From: Zeimonas sediminis
Lineage (GTDB): Bacteria; Pseudomonadota; Gammaproteobacteria; Burkholderiales; Burkholderiaceae_E
Direction: 5' to 3'
Assembly (NCBI RefSeq): GCF_023721795.1
Contig: NZ_JAMQYE010000001.1
Span: 3,187,604 to 3,251,603 of the forward strand
Length of the DNA: 64,000 nucleotides
Shown here: piece after piece, positions 45,989-54,448 of the stretch
Layout: each line of letters starts with the position of its first letter
How positions within the stretch are numbered: position 1 is the stretch's first letter
The notes under the pieces: generated by a model
The model's input: the letters and a program-made list of their open reading frames with translations, nothing else
What the model was told of the DNA's origin: nothing
The model's database searches: none
Translations under genes and position numbers: made by a program

Positions 45989-47287
45989 CAGCAGCCAGAT
46001 CCGGCCGGGCTCCTTCATCAGGCCGGCCAGCCTCTCGGCCTCGGCCCCTGCGCCGAAGAAGATGTCGGCGCGCACGCCGCCCAGGATCGCGGCGCCGCGG
46101 TCCTGGCTCAGCACCGCCCTTGCGAGCGGCCGCCCGTCGTCGGGATAACGGGTCTCCAGGTAGAGCAGCGCGCCGGGCGGCACGAAGGCCGGGTCGGTGG
46201 CGACCGATCGCATCGGCGTCAGCGGCACCGCAAGCGAGCCCGGCGGCCCGGCATCGGCCGGCGTGGGCAGCTCCCTGAAGAACACGTAGCGCGGGTTGCT
46301 GAGCATGACCTCGCGCGCCTGCGCCGGATGGCCCCGCAGCCAGGCCTTGATCGCCGGCGCGTCGACCTCTTCGCGCTTCAGCGCCCCGCGCGCGATCAGC
46401 TCGGCGCCGATCGCGCGATAAGGCTGGCCGTTGTGGTCGGCGAAGCCCACCCGCATCGTGCTGCCGTCTCGCAGCCGGATGCGCCCGGAGCCCTGGATCT
46501 GCAGGAAGAAGGCCTCGACCGGGTCGTCCAGCCAGACCAGTTCGAGCCCGTCGAGCAGGCGCGAGCGCTCGAGTTCGGCGCGGGCCGGGAAGGGCTGCGT
46601 CGCGCCGTCCACGGTCCGGAAGCGCGCGTTTCCGTCGGCCCGCATGTCCGGGGGGCGCCGGTGCAGCGGCACCTGGGCCGGCGACTCGCGGACCCGGCTG
46701 CCGGTCAGGATCGGCTCGTGGTAGCCGGTGATCAGGCCGATCTCGCTGCCGTCCGCCGAGCGGAGCGGCCAGGCCTCGAAGCGCGCTTCGATCCAGCCGC
46801 GCAGTGCCGCGGTGCTCGCCGAGGCAGTCGGCAGTTGCGGGCAGAGCGCCGGCCAGGGCGGCGGCGGCGAACGCAGCGCGCACTGTCGTGCCAGCGCATC
46901 GGCCAGCCCGTCGAGGCCGTCGCGATGCCAGCCGGGCAGCGACTCGACCGGCAGGGCGCCGGCGGACGGCGCCGGCAGGCTCGCCCGCGGCCGGGTCGCC
47001 TCCTGGGTGGCGGCCGGCGCCCGCGCGCTCGCGCCGGCTGCCGCCCCCTGCGCCACGGCGCCTGCGGGCGCGGCCAGCAGGCAGGCGGCGAATCCCCATG
47101 CGGCGACGAGGTCTGCCGACCGTCGCCGGCTAGAATCGGCCGACGACGATCGCGCGGAGATTGCACCTTGGCAGACAGCTGGATCCTGTTCCTCGAGGCC
47201 GGCGGCGTGCTGGCGCTGATGCTGTTCTTCGTCTGGTGGACGATGCGCGGCAAGAAGTGAGCGCCGCGCGCGCGGCATGGGTCCCAT
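45968..47287 (-). CDS. mltA: Membrane-bound lytic murein transglycosylase A
   Basis: MltA cleaves peptidoglycan glycan strands to anhydromuropeptides. The MltA barrel domain has GLITGYHEPILTGSRV and VWLDDPVEAFFLQIQGSGRI with catalytic Asp expected in the C-terminal 3D domain ADIFFGAG. A signal-like stretch (AAWGFAACLLAAPAGAVAQG) lies about 65 residues into the longest frame, but no ATG, GTG or TTG precedes it closely. The first available start is ATG 47287 (or 47278), which would give an odd charged extension antisense to a 30-codon gene. The true start may therefore be non-canonical or further in. It is convergent with dsbC. Confidence 0.82.
   Translation of the reverse strand: MGPMPRARRSLLAAHRPPDEEQHQRQHAAGLEEQDPAVCQGAISARSSSADSSRRRSADLVAAWGFAACLLAAPAGAVAQGAAAGASARAPAATQEATRPRASLPAPSAGALPVESLPGWHRDGLDGLADALARQCALRSPPPPWPALCPQLPTASASTAALRGWIEARFEAWPLRSADGSEIGLITGYHEPILTGSRVRESPAQVPLHRRPPDMRADGNARFRTVDGATQPFPARAELERSRLLDGLELVWLDDPVEAFFLQIQGSGRIRLRDGSTMRVGFADHNGQPYRAIGAELIARGALKREEVDAPAIKAWLRGHPAQAREVMLSNPRYVFFRELPTPADAGPPGSLAVPLTPMRSVATDPAFVPPGALLYLETRYPDDGRPLARAVLSQDRGAAILGGVRADIFFGAGAEAERLAGLMKEPGRIWLLRPRQTR
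47168..47260 (+). CDS. Putative 30-residue single-pass membrane protein
   Basis: TTG at 47168 opens a 30-codon frame encoding ADSWILFLEAGGVLALMLFF followed by VWWTMRGKK: one hydrophobic helix with a positive cytoplasmic end. A strong ribosome site GGAG (47156-47159) lies 8 nt upstream. A TAGAAT box at 47131 could be its -10. It lies between the mltA 5' region (antisense) and apaG. Size and composition resemble small membrane regulators; no family is recognised. It could be a chance frame, but start, ribosome site and clean topology together support it. Confidence 0.55.
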   Translation: MADSWILFLEAGGVLALMLFFVWWTMRGKK

Positions 47288-47302
47288 GAGCTGCCGCGGT
47301 CC

Positions 47303-47683
47303 TCAGTGAAGCGTGCGCGGCATGCTCAGCACGAACTCGGGAATGTCGGCGTCGAAGCGGTGGCCGTCCTCGGCCACGAAGAAGTAGCTGCCGCGCATCG
47401 AGCCGCTCGGCGTGCCGATCTGGCTGCCGCTCGTGTACTCGAAGCTCTGGCCGGGCTGCAGCAGCGGCTGGTGGCCGACCACGCCCAGGCCCTTTACCTC
47501 GACCAGCCTGCCGCCGTCGTCGCGGATCAGCCAGTGGCGCGAGATCAGCTGCGAGGTCACGCTGCCCACGTTGGTGATCCTGACCGTGTAGGCGAACGCG
47601 TAGCGGCCTTCGTCGGCATCGGATTGCTCGGGAAGGTAGCGGCTCTGGACGTCGATGCGGATCTGGTAGCGCTTGTCCGACAC
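47303..47683 (-). CDS. apaG: ApaG domain protein
   Basis: A 126-residue fibronectin-III-like protein of the ApaG family (originally Co2+/Mg2+ efflux protein). Core motifs are [19 protein letters not shown], then [23 protein letters not shown] and [20 protein letters not shown]. Its role is poorly defined; apaG is often linked with apaH or, in Burkholderiales, with rpe and mltA as here. It is divergent from rpe over 128 bp, a region with a TAGAAT box and a 7-bp GC hairpin (47731-47749). Confidence 0.94.
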   Translation of the reverse strand: MSDKRYQIRIDVQSRYLPEQSDADEGRYAFAYTVRITNVGSVTSQLISRHWLIRDDGGRLVEVKGLGVVGHQPLLQPGQSFEYTSGSQIGTPSGSMRGSYFFVAEDGHRFDADIPEFVLSMPRTLH

Positions 47684-47811
47684 GGGGCTCCGGTGGGGCG
47701 GTCGCTAGAATGCCGACGATTGTAGACGCACGCCCGCCGCGCGCGGGCGGACAACCCGCGCCCCGAGAGCGGATAAGCCCCGCCCGGAAGCGAACACCAA
47801 TCGAGCCGAAG

Positions 47812-48534
47812 ATGAAACCGCAGACATTCCGCATCGCCCCGAGCATCCTGTCCGCCGACTTCTCGCGCCTCGGCGACGAGGTACGCGCGATCGAGGCTGC
47901 GGGCGCGGACCTGGTCCATTTCGACGTGATGGACAACCACTACGTGCCGAACCTGACGGTCGGCCCGATGGTCTGCGAGGCGGTCCGCCGCTGCGTGGGC
48001 ATCCCGATCGACGTGCACCTGATGGTGAGGCCGGTCGATCGCCTCGTCGGCGACTTCGCGAAGGCCGGCGCCAACCTGATCACCTTCCATCCCGAGGCTT
48101 CGGACCACATCGACCGCACGCTGTCGCTGATCCGCGAGGCCGGCTGCAAGGCCGGGCTGGTGTTCAACCCGGCCACGCCGCTGCACTACCTCGATCACGT
48201 GATGGACCGGCTCGACATGGTCCTGCTGATGTCGGTCAACCCCGGCTTCGGCGGGCAGTCCTTCATCGCCTCGACGCTGCCGAAGATCCGCGCGGTGCGC
48301 CAGCGGATCGACGCCCACGCGGCGGCCGGCGGCCAGCCGATCTGGCTCGAGGTCGACGGCGGGATCAAGATCGACAACGTCGCCGAGGTCGCGCGCGCAG
48401 GCGCCGACACCTTCGTCGCGGGCTCGGCGGTGTTCGGCGCGCCCGATCCCGACGGCGGCTATCGCGGCGTGATCTCGCGTTTCCGCAAGGCGCTCGAGAG
48501 CAGGGAAGGGGGAGGGGGGAAGGGGAAAGGGTAG
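47812..48534 (+). CDS. rpe: Ribulose-phosphate 3-epimerase
   Basis: A TIM-barrel enzyme of the pentose phosphate and Calvin cycles. The 240 residues include [18 protein letters not shown], then [20 protein letters not shown] (metal-binding His and catalytic Asp), [14 protein letters not shown] and [12 protein letters not shown]. The ATG at 47812 is set by homology ([11 protein letters not shown]). The gene ends in an unusual Gly/Lys tail (EGGGGKGKG) coded by a purine-only G-rich tract. It begins the rpe-gph-trp block, interrupted here by two fasciclin genes. Confidence 0.96.
   Translation: MKPQTFRIAPSILSADFSRLGDEVRAIEAAGADLVHFDVMDNHYVPNLTVGPMVCEAVRRCVGIPIDVHLMVRPVDRLVGDFAKAGANLITFHPEASDHIDRTLSLIREAGCKAGLVFNPATPLHYLDHVMDRLDMVLLMSVNPGFGGQSFIASTLPKIRAVRQRIDAHAAAGGQPIWLEVDGGIKIDNVAEVARAGADTFVAGSAVFGAPDPDGGYRGVISRFRKALESREGGGGKGKG
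48503..48532 (+). other. G-run tract at the rpe 3' end, potential G-quadruplex
   Basis: Five runs of three or more guanines separated by one to three adenines lie directly before the rpe stop codon, on the coding strand, so both DNA and mRNA could form a quadruplex. It extends the reading frame with glycines and lysines not expected in Rpe. Confidence 0.5.
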
Positions 48535-48607
48535 GCGACGCAGGGTCGGCCCGAACACGTCGAGCCGGGATGTCCCACCCCAGGGTGTGGACTTGAAGTT
48601 CTTTTAG

Positions 48608-48621
48608 TGACTGAACGGTCA
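48608..48621. promoter_or_regulatory. Dyad TGAC-N6-GTCA upstream of the first fasciclin gene
   Basis: TGACTGAACGGTCA sits in a relatively AT-rich patch 65 bp before the fasciclin ATG. Arms of four bases with AGT/ACT flanks resemble TetR-type operators. No regulator gene is adjacent, so this is a pattern observation only. Confidence 0.25.
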
Positions 48622-48685
48622 TACTGAGGATGCCTGGTCATTCAGGCGTCCTCTCGTTCCTCGTACCCTCGCAAGGAGACCGTTC

Positions 48686-49147
48686 ATGAAGCTCTCGAAA
48701 TTCGTCGCCGCGGCCCTGATGGCCGGCGCCGCCACGATCGCTCACGCCAAGGACATCGTCGACACGGCCGTCGGCGCCGGTTCCTTCAACACGCTGGTCA
48801 AGGCGGTGCAGGCCGCGGGCCTGGTCGACACGCTGAAGGGCCCGGGCCCGTTCACCGTGTTCGCGCCCACCGACGAGGCCTTCGCCAAGCTGCCCGCCGG
48901 CACGCTGGAGAACCTGCTGAAGGACAAGGAGGCGCTCGCCAAGGTGCTGACCTATCACGTGGTTCCGGGCAAGGTCATGGCCGCCGACGTGAAGCCCGGC
49001 GAGGCCAAGACCGTGCAGGGCCAGTCCGTGAAGCTGTCCGCGATGGGCGGCAAGGTGATGGTCGACGACGCGAACGTGGTCGCGACCGACGTGGTCGCCT
49101 CGAACGGCGTGATCCACGTGATCGACAAGGTGATCCTGCCCAACTGA
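48686..49147 (+). CDS. Secreted single fasciclin (FAS1) domain protein
   Basis: A 153-residue secreted protein. The signal peptide is residues 1-21 ([21 protein letters not shown]), followed by one FAS1 domain with both conserved blocks: H1 [15 protein letters not shown] near 55 and H2 [13 protein letters not shown] at the end, plus the central YHVVPG. Bacterial FAS1 proteins are adhesive or cell-surface; some are stress or symbiosis linked. Ribosome site AAGGAGA. It lies 151 bp after rpe and next to a related two-domain lipoprotein gene; probably both arose by duplication. Confidence 0.93.
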   Translation: MKLSKFVAAALMAGAATIAHAKDIVDTAVGAGSFNTLVKAVQAAGLVDTLKGPGPFTVFAPTDEAFAKLPAGTLENLLKDKEALAKVLTYHVVPGKVMAADVKPGEAKTVQGQSVKLSAMGGKVMVDDANVVATDVVASNGVIHVIDKVILPN

Positions 49148-49272
49148 TCCGCGGGCAGACCTCGCGCGCCGGCCGCCGGCCGGCGCGTTCCCCCCGAGCA
49201 GCTCCCGGTTCCGGCCGATCGCATCCTGCGGCGTCCGGGCTCTGACACCCATTCCCTCGAGGAATCCCAGCC

Positions 49273-50265
49273 ATGCGCTTCTCACTCTTCGACCGCATCC
49301 GCGCGATCGGCGTCGCCGCCTTCGTCGCCTTCGGCCTCGCCGCCTGCGGCAGCGGCGACGACGATCCGGTTCCCGTCGCCCAGCCCAAGGACATCGTCGA
49401 CGTTGCCCAGGAGAACGCCGACTTCAGCATCCTGGTCGAGGCGGTCGTCGCCGCCGACCTGGTCGCCACGCTGAAATCCGACGGCCCCTTCACCGTCTTC
49501 GCCCCGACCAACGACGCCTTCGCCGCGCTGCTCACCGAGCTCGGCGTGACCAAGGACCAGCTGCTGGCCGACAAGGCCCTGCTGACCCAGGTGCTCACCT
49601 ACCACGTGCTCGGCGCGAAGGTCGAGGCCGCCGACGTGGCCGGCGTGCTCGGCAAGGCCGTGGGCACGGTCGAGGGCGGCATCTTCAAGATCGAGGACCC
49701 GGCCGGCGAGCTGACCATCACCGACGAGCGCAACCGCAGCGCGAGGATCGTCGCCACCGACGTCGCCGCCTCGAACGGCGTGATCCACGTGATCGACCGG
49801 GTGATCCTGCCCGGCGACAAGACCGTGGTCGACACGGCGATCGCCGCCTCCACGTCGGCCTCGCCCGAGTTCACGATCCTGGTGGAAGCCCTGCTCGCCT
49901 CGGATCCTTCGGCCGATCTCGTCAACCTGCTGTCAGGCGACGGTCCGTTCACCGTGTTCGCGCCGACCGATGCCGCCTTCGCCGCGCTGCTGACCGAACT
50001 GGGCGTGTCCAAGGCCGAGCTGCTGGCCGACACCGCGCTGCTGACCGAGGTTCTGAAGTACCACGTGGTGCCCGGCCGCGTGCTGAAGGCCGAGGTGCCT
50101 GTCGGCACGCCGATCGCCACCGCGCAGGGGCAGAGCTTCGAGGTCAACGGCTCGCAGCAGATCATCGACGCGCGCGGCCGCTCCAGCGGCATCGCGGCGA
50201 CCGACGTGCTGGCCCGCAACGGCGTGATCCACGTGATCGACACGGTGATCCTGCCCGCGCCCTGA
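49273..50265 (+). CDS. Lipoprotein with two fasciclin (FAS1) domains
   Basis: A 330-residue lipoprotein. The signal ends in the lipobox LAAC (Cys25), followed by GSGDDDP, whose acidic residues suggest surface or outer-membrane-facing release rather than strict inner-membrane retention. Two FAS1 domains (about 37-176 and 184-330) each carry FTVFAPTxxAFAALLTELGV and VIHVIDxVILP. The second domain ends the protein. The gene lies 125 bp after the single-domain gene and 65 bp before gph. Likely cell-envelope adhesion or matrix function by family; no direct evidence. Confidence 0.92.
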   Translation: MRFSLFDRIRAIGVAAFVAFGLAACGSGDDDPVPVAQPKDIVDVAQENADFSILVEAVVAADLVATLKSDGPFTVFAPTNDAFAALLTELGVTKDQLLADKALLTQVLTYHVLGAKVEAADVAGVLGKAVGTVEGGIFKIEDPAGELTITDERNRSARIVATDVAASNGVIHVIDRVILPGDKTVVDTAIAASTSASPEFTILVEALLASDPSADLVNLLSGDGPFTVFAPTDAAFAALLTELGVSKAELLADTALLTEVLKYHVVPGRVLKAEVPVGTPIATAQGQSFEVNGSQQIIDARGRSSGIAATDVLARNGVIHVIDTVILPAP

Positions 50266-50330
50266 TCCGACGGGCGCGTCGCTTGCCGGGCCGCGATGGG
50301 TGCGGCCCGGCGGGTGAGACAATCTCGCCC

Positions 50331-51032
50331 ATGAACAGGCGATTTCCCGCGCTCGGCGCGATCATCGATCTCGACGGCACGCTGCTCGACACGGCTGCCG
50401 ATCTCGCGGCGGGCACCAACGCGATGCTGGCCGAGCTCGGCAGGGAGCCCCTTCCGGTCGACGAGGTCGCCCGCTACGTCGGCAAGGGCGGCGAGGTCCT
50501 GGTCCACCGGGCGCTCACACGTTCGCTCGACGGGCGGGTCGACGCAGCCCTGGCCGCGCGCGCGATGGAGGCCTTCCTGCGCCACTACGCGCGCGAGAAC
50601 GGGATTCACTCCCGCGTCTACCCGGGCGTCGTCGAAGGCCTCGAGGCGATGCGCGCGCGGGGCCTGAAGCTCGCGTGCGTGACCAACAAGCCGCAGGGTT
50701 TCTCCGAGGTCCTGCTGGCGGAGAAGGGCCTGGCCCCGTACTTCGACCTGGTCGTGGGCGGCGACCTGCTGCCGCGCCGGAAGCCCGACCCGCTGCCTAT
50801 GCTGCACGTCTGCGAGCGCTTCGGCCTCGCTCCCGACCGGATCATCGCGATCGGCGACTCGGACAACGATGCGGCCGCCGCGCGGGCCGCCGGCATGCCG
50901 GTGCTGGTCGTGCCCTACGGCTACAACGAAGGACGGCCGGCCGAGTCGATCGACGCCGACGGCGTCGTGTCCACGCTGGCCGACGTCGTGCCGCTGCTCG
51001 ACGGCTTGCCCGCGCCCGGCGCGGTGGTATAG
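50331..51032 (+). CDS. gph: Phosphoglycolate phosphatase
   Basis: A HAD-superfamily hydrolase of 233 residues. Motif I IIDLDGTLLDT carries the nucleophile and acid Asp, motif II is CVTNKP, the Lys is in RRKPDPLP, and motif IV is IGDSDNDAAAARAAGMPVL. The cap-domain size and position between rpe and trpE fit Gph, which removes 2-phosphoglycolate made during DNA repair or photorespiration-like side reactions. The ATG at 50331 is set by homology. The trp promoter overlaps the end of this gene. Confidence 0.92.
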   Translation: MNRRFPALGAIIDLDGTLLDTAADLAAGTNAMLAELGREPLPVDEVARYVGKGGEVLVHRALTRSLDGRVDAALAARAMEAFLRHYARENGIHSRVYPGVVEGLEAMRARGLKLACVTNKPQGFSEVLLAEKGLAPYFDLVVGGDLLPRRKPDPLPMLHVCERFGLAPDRIIAIGDSDNDAAAARAAGMPVLVVPYGYNEGRPAESIDADGVVSTLADVVPLLDGLPAPGAVV

Positions 51033-51033
51033 T
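51006..51033 (+). promoter_or_regulatory. Sigma-70 promoter of the trp leader
   Basis: TTGCCC (51006-51011) and TATAGT (51028-51033) are 16 bp apart, matching the consensus at four and five of six positions. Transcription would begin near 51040, about 36 nt before the trpL ATG, the classic layout of attenuated trp operons. Confidence 0.6.
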
Positions 51034-51075
51034 CACGCCGTCCCGAACAATCGACTCCGACATCCCGGACTCCCG

Positions 51076-51156
51076 ATGCGTTCCCTTCCGGTCTGGCAAG
51101 TTTCGCGTTCCACGGCCCCCTGCTGGCGGTCGTGGCGCTGGTGGTGCTGGCGCTGA
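51076..51156 (+). CDS. trpL: trp operon leader peptide
   Basis: A 26-codon frame starting MRSLPVWQVS and ending with a Trp cluster, SWRWWCWR. Six of 26 codons are Trp, including one adjacent pair. It lies between a sigma-70 promoter and trpE, 180 nt upstream of the trpE ATG. This matches the logic of trp attenuators: ribosome stalling at Trp codons reports on charged tRNA-Trp. The ribosome site is weak (GGA 7-9 nt upstream). The same DNA in another frame is hydrophobic but has no start codon. I consider this a genuine leader, too short for most gene finders. Confidence 0.7.
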   Translation: MRSLPVWQVSRSTAPCWRSWRWWCWR

Positions 51157-51336
51157 TTGCCCGCACCCCGGGCCGGCTCGCGCCGGTCCTGCCGCCGGCC
51201 AGCTAGGCCGGCACCCCGGCGGGGCCGCGCCCCGCCACCGGAACGAAAAACCCGAATCCAGTATCCGCGCCGTGCCACGGCGGCCCGTTCGAGCGAAACG
51301 GCCGCGTGCGGCGGCGAGCCTCCGCAGAGGGACGAC
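51157..51336 (+). promoter_or_regulatory. trpE leader RNA with three successive hairpins
   Basis: Downstream of trpL, CCGGC/GCCGG (51173-51186), GCCGGCC/GGCCGGC (51194-51212) and GGCGGGGC/GCCCCGCC (51218-51236) can form consecutive stems; several arms share GCCGG, so alternative pairings are possible. The third stem is followed by ACCGGAACGAAAAA, not by a U-run, so it is not a standard intrinsic terminator. The rest up to the trpE ribosome site (GAGG at 51327-51330) shows nothing further. Confidence 0.5.
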
Positions 51337-52818
51337 ATGACCGAACTCGAATTCAAGGCGATCGCAGCCCAGGGCTACAACCGCATTCCGCTGCTGCTCG
51401 AGTGCTTCGCCGACCTCGACACGCCGCTGTCTCTGTACCTGAAGCTCGCGCACAAGCCCTACAGCTTCCTGCTCGAGTCGGTGGTCGGCGGCGAGCGCTT
51501 CGGCCGCTACTCGTTCATCGGCCTGCCGGCCAGCACGATCATCCGCTCCACCGAAAAGGGCGCCGAGGTGGTCCGCAACGGCCAGGTGATCGAGAGCTTC
51601 GAGGGCAACCCGCTGGACTTCGTCGACGCCTACCAGAAGCGATTCAAGGTCGCTGTGCGGCCGGGGCTGCCTCGTTTCTGCGGCGGGCTGGCCGGCTACT
51701 TCGCCTACGACACGGTGCGCTGCATCGAGCCGAGGCTGGCTGGCGTGAAGAAGCCCGACCCGATCGGCGTGCCGGACATCTTCCTGCTGGTCACCGAAGA
51801 GCTGGCGATCATCGACAACGTGACCGGCAAGATCTACCTGATGGTCTACGCCGACCCGGCCGAGCCCGAGGCCTACCAGCGCGCGCGCAAGCGGCTGCGC
51901 GAGCTCTACGTGCAGCTGTCGCGCCCGATCGACGTGCCCTCGTTCAAGCCGAGCTACGAGACCGACACGCAGCGAAACTTCGCGAAGGACGACTACCTGG
52001 CCGCGGTGGCGAAGGCCAAGGAATACATCATGGCCGGCGACGCGATGCAGATCCAGGTCGGCCAGCTGATCCAGAAGCCGTTCCGCGATTCGCCGCTCAC
52101 GCTGTACCGCGCGCTGCGCTCGATCAATCCGTCGCCGTACATGTACTTCTACAACCTCGGCGGCTTCCACATCGTCGGCGCCTCGCCCGAGATCCTGGTG
52201 CGCCAGGAGCGCCAGCCCGACGGCGACCGGATCACGATCCGCCCGCTGGCCGGCACCCGCAAGCGCGGCGGCACGCCGGCGCAGGACGAGGCGCTCGCGC
52301 GCGAGCTGCTTTCGGACCCGAAGGAGATCGCCGAGCACGTGATGCTGATCGACCTGGCGCGCAACGACATCGGCCGCATCGCCGAGACCGGCAGCGTCAA
52401 GGTGACCGACCAGCTGGTCATCGAGAAGTACTCGCACGTGATGCACATCGTGTCCAACGTCGAGGGCAAGCTCAAGCGCGGCATGGGCCCGATCGACGTG
52501 CTGCGCGCGACCTTCCCGGCCGGCACGCTGACCGGCGCGCCGAAGATCCGCGCGATGGAGATCATCGACGAGCTCGAGCCGACCAAGCGCGGCATCTACG
52601 GCGGCGCCTGCGGCTACATCTCCTTCGTGGGCGACCTGGACCTGGCGATCGCGATCCGCACCGCGGTGATCAAGGACGGCACGCTGTACGTGCAGGCCGC
52701 GGCCGGCGTGGTCGCCGACTCGGTGCCCGAGAGCGAGTGGCAGGAGACGGAGAACAAGGCCCGCGCGGTGCTGCGCGCGGCCGAGCTGGTGCAGGCGGGC
52801 CTCGACGGCCAGATCTGA
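51337..52818 (+). CDS. trpE: Anthranilate synthase component I
   Basis: A 493-residue chorismate-using enzyme, the first step of tryptophan synthesis with TrpG. The N-terminal part carries [20 protein letters not shown], a region including the tryptophan feedback site of the LLES type. The catalytic domain shows [46 protein letters not shown] and [20 protein letters not shown]. The ATG at 51337 follows GAGGGACGAC. It starts the trpE-G-D-C run with gaps of 1-26 bp, so a single transcript controlled from the leader is likely. Confidence 0.97.
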   Translation: MTELEFKAIAAQGYNRIPLLLECFADLDTPLSLYLKLAHKPYSFLLESVVGGERFGRYSFIGLPASTIIRSTEKGAEVVRNGQVIESFEGNPLDFVDAYQKRFKVAVRPGLPRFCGGLAGYFAYDTVRCIEPRLAGVKKPDPIGVPDIFLLVTEELAIIDNVTGKIYLMVYADPAEPEAYQRARKRLRELYVQLSRPIDVPSFKPSYETDTQRNFAKDDYLAAVAKAKEYIMAGDAMQIQVGQLIQKPFRDSPLTLYRALRSINPSPYMYFYNLGGFHIVGASPEILVRQERQPDGDRITIRPLAGTRKRGGTPAQDEALARELLSDPKEIAEHVMLIDLARNDIGRIAETGSVKVTDQLVIEKYSHVMHIVSNVEGKLKRGMGPIDVLRATFPAGTLTGAPKIRAMEIIDELEPTKRGIYGGACGYISFVGDLDLAIAIRTAVIKDGTLYVQAAAGVVADSVPESEWQETENKARAVLRAAELVQAGLDGQI

Positions 52819-52844
52819 ACGGGTGCGAGCGGAGCGCGACGAAC

Positions 52845-53408
52845 ATGCTGCTGATGATCGACAACTACGACAGCTTCACCTACAACCTGGTCCAGTACCT
52901 CGGCGAGCTCGGCGAAGAGGTGCTCACCGTGCGCAACGACGCGATCGACCTCGACGGCATCGAGAAGCTCGCGCCGGCGCGCATCGTGATCTCGCCGGGG
53001 CCCTGCACCCCCAACGAAGCCGGCGTCTCGGTGCCGCTGATCCGGCGTTTCGAGGGCCGCATCCCGATCCTCGGCGTGTGCCTCGGCCACCAGGCCATCG
53101 GCGCGGCCTACGGCGGGCGGATCGTCCGCGCCAGGCAGGTGATGCACGGCAAGACCTCGCCGGTCACGCACACCGGCGTCGGCGTGTTCCGCGGGCTGCC
53201 CAGCCCCTTCACCGTGATTCGCTACCATTCGCTGGCGATCGAGCGCGAGAGCCTGCCCGACTGCCTCGAGGTCACCGCCTGGACCGACGACGGCGAGATC
53301 ATGGGCGTGCGCCACCGCGAGCACAAGGTCGAGGGCGTGCAGTTCCACCCCGAGTCGATCCTGACCGAGCACGGCCACGCGCTGCTCAAGAACTTCCTGG
53401 AGACCTGA
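52845..53408 (+). CDS. trpG: Anthranilate synthase component II (glutamine amidotransferase)
   Basis: A 187-residue class-I glutamine amidotransferase supplying ammonia to TrpE. It begins [20 protein letters not shown] and has the nucleophile elbow GVCLGHQ (Cys79), with the His-Glu pair in [16 protein letters not shown]. It may also serve PabB, as in some bacteria with one TrpG/PabA; not decidable here. It lies 26 bp after trpE, with GGAGCG before the ATG. Confidence 0.97.
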   Translation: MLLMIDNYDSFTYNLVQYLGELGEEVLTVRNDAIDLDGIEKLAPARIVISPGPCTPNEAGVSVPLIRRFEGRIPILGVCLGHQAIGAAYGGRIVRARQVMHGKTSPVTHTGVGVFRGLPSPFTVIRYHSLAIERESLPDCLEVTAWTDDGEIMGVRHREHKVEGVQFHPESILTEHGHALLKNFLET

Positions 53409-53409
53409 C

Positions 53410-54441
53410 ATGACGATCACCGCGCAGGAAGCGCTGGTGCGCTGCATCGAGCACCGCGAGATCTTCCACGACGAGATGCTCAAGCTGATGCGGATGATCA
53501 TGAACGGCGAGATGTCGCCCACGATGACCGCCGCGATCCTGATGGGCTTGCGGGTCAAGAAGGAGACGATCGGCGAGATCACCGCGGCGGCGCAGGTGAT
53601 GCGCGAGTTCTCGAACAAGGTCCAGGTCGACGGCGGCCCGCATTTCGTCGACATCGTCGGCACCGGCGGCGACGGCTCGCACACCTTCAACATCTCGACC
53701 GCGTCGATGTTCGTGGTGGCCTCGGCCGGTGGCACCGTGGCCAAGCACGGCAACCGCGGCGTGTCGTCGAAGTCGGGCAGCGCCGACGTGCTCGAGGCGC
53801 TCGGCGCCAACATCATGCTGGGCTCGCCGCAGGTCGCCGAGTGCATCCGCGAGACCGGCATCGGCTTCATGTTCGCGCCCAATCACCATCCGGCGATGAA
53901 GAACGTCGCGCCGGTGCGCCGAGAGCTCGGCGTGCGCACGATCTTCAACATCCTGGGGCCGCTGACCAACCCCGCAGGCGCGCCGAACATCCTGATGGGC
54001 GTGTTCCACCCCGACCTGGTCGGCATCCAGGTGCGGGTGATGGAGCGCCTCGGCGCGAAGCACGCGATGGTCGTCTGGGGCAAGGACGGCATGGACGAGG
54101 TCTCGCTCGGCGCGGCCACGATGGTCGGCGAGCTGAAGGACGGCGAGGTCCACGAGTACGAGATCCACCCCGAGGACTTCGGGCTGTCGATGATCAGCAA
54201 CCGCGGGCTTCGGGTCGTCGACGCCGAGGAGTCGAAGGAGATGGTGCTCGAGGCGCTGGGCAACAGGCCCGGCACGCCGCGCGAGATCGTCACGCTGAAC
54301 GCCGGCGTGGCGCTCTACGCGGCCGACGTCGTCGACTCGATCGGCGCCGGCATCGACCGCGCGCGCGAGGCGATCGCTTCGGGCGCCGCGCGCGAGCGGC
54401 TCGATCGCTTCGTGGCCTTCACCCAGCGCTTCGCGCACTGA
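53410..54441 (+). CDS. trpD: Anthranilate phosphoribosyltransferase
   Basis: A 343-residue enzyme joining anthranilate to PRPP. Diagnostic blocks are [20 protein letters not shown] (PRPP loop), [42 protein letters not shown] and [13 protein letters not shown]. The start is 1 bp beyond the trpG stop codon, so the two are translationally coupled. Complete and unremarkable. Confidence 0.97.
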   Translation: MTITAQEALVRCIEHREIFHDEMLKLMRMIMNGEMSPTMTAAILMGLRVKKETIGEITAAAQVMREFSNKVQVDGGPHFVDIVGTGGDGSHTFNISTASMFVVASAGGTVAKHGNRGVSSKSGSADVLEALGANIMLGSPQVAECIRETGIGFMFAPNHHPAMKNVAPVRRELGVRTIFNILGPLTNPAGAPNILMGVFHPDLVGIQVRVMERLGAKHAMVVWGKDGMDEVSLGAATMVGELKDGEVHEYEIHPEDFGLSMISNRGLRVVDAEESKEMVLEALGNRPGTPREIVTLNAGVALYAADVVDSIGAGIDRAREAIASGAARERLDRFVAFTQRFAH

Positions 54442-54448
54442 GGCGCGC

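Noticed and set aside
48593..48621. Promoter TTGAAG ... CATACT upstream of the fasciclin gene
   Set aside because: Spacing between the boxes is about 20 bp, too long for a normal sigma-70 promoter.
51078..51191. Hydrophobic alternative frame through the trp leader ([14 protein letters not shown])
   Set aside because: It has no ATG, GTG or TTG start and its hydrophobicity results from reading the TGG/CTG-rich Trp cluster out of frame.
51218..51236. Intrinsic attenuator terminator for trp
   Set aside because: The hairpin is strong but followed by an A-rich, not U-rich, sequence; kept only as a structured leader.
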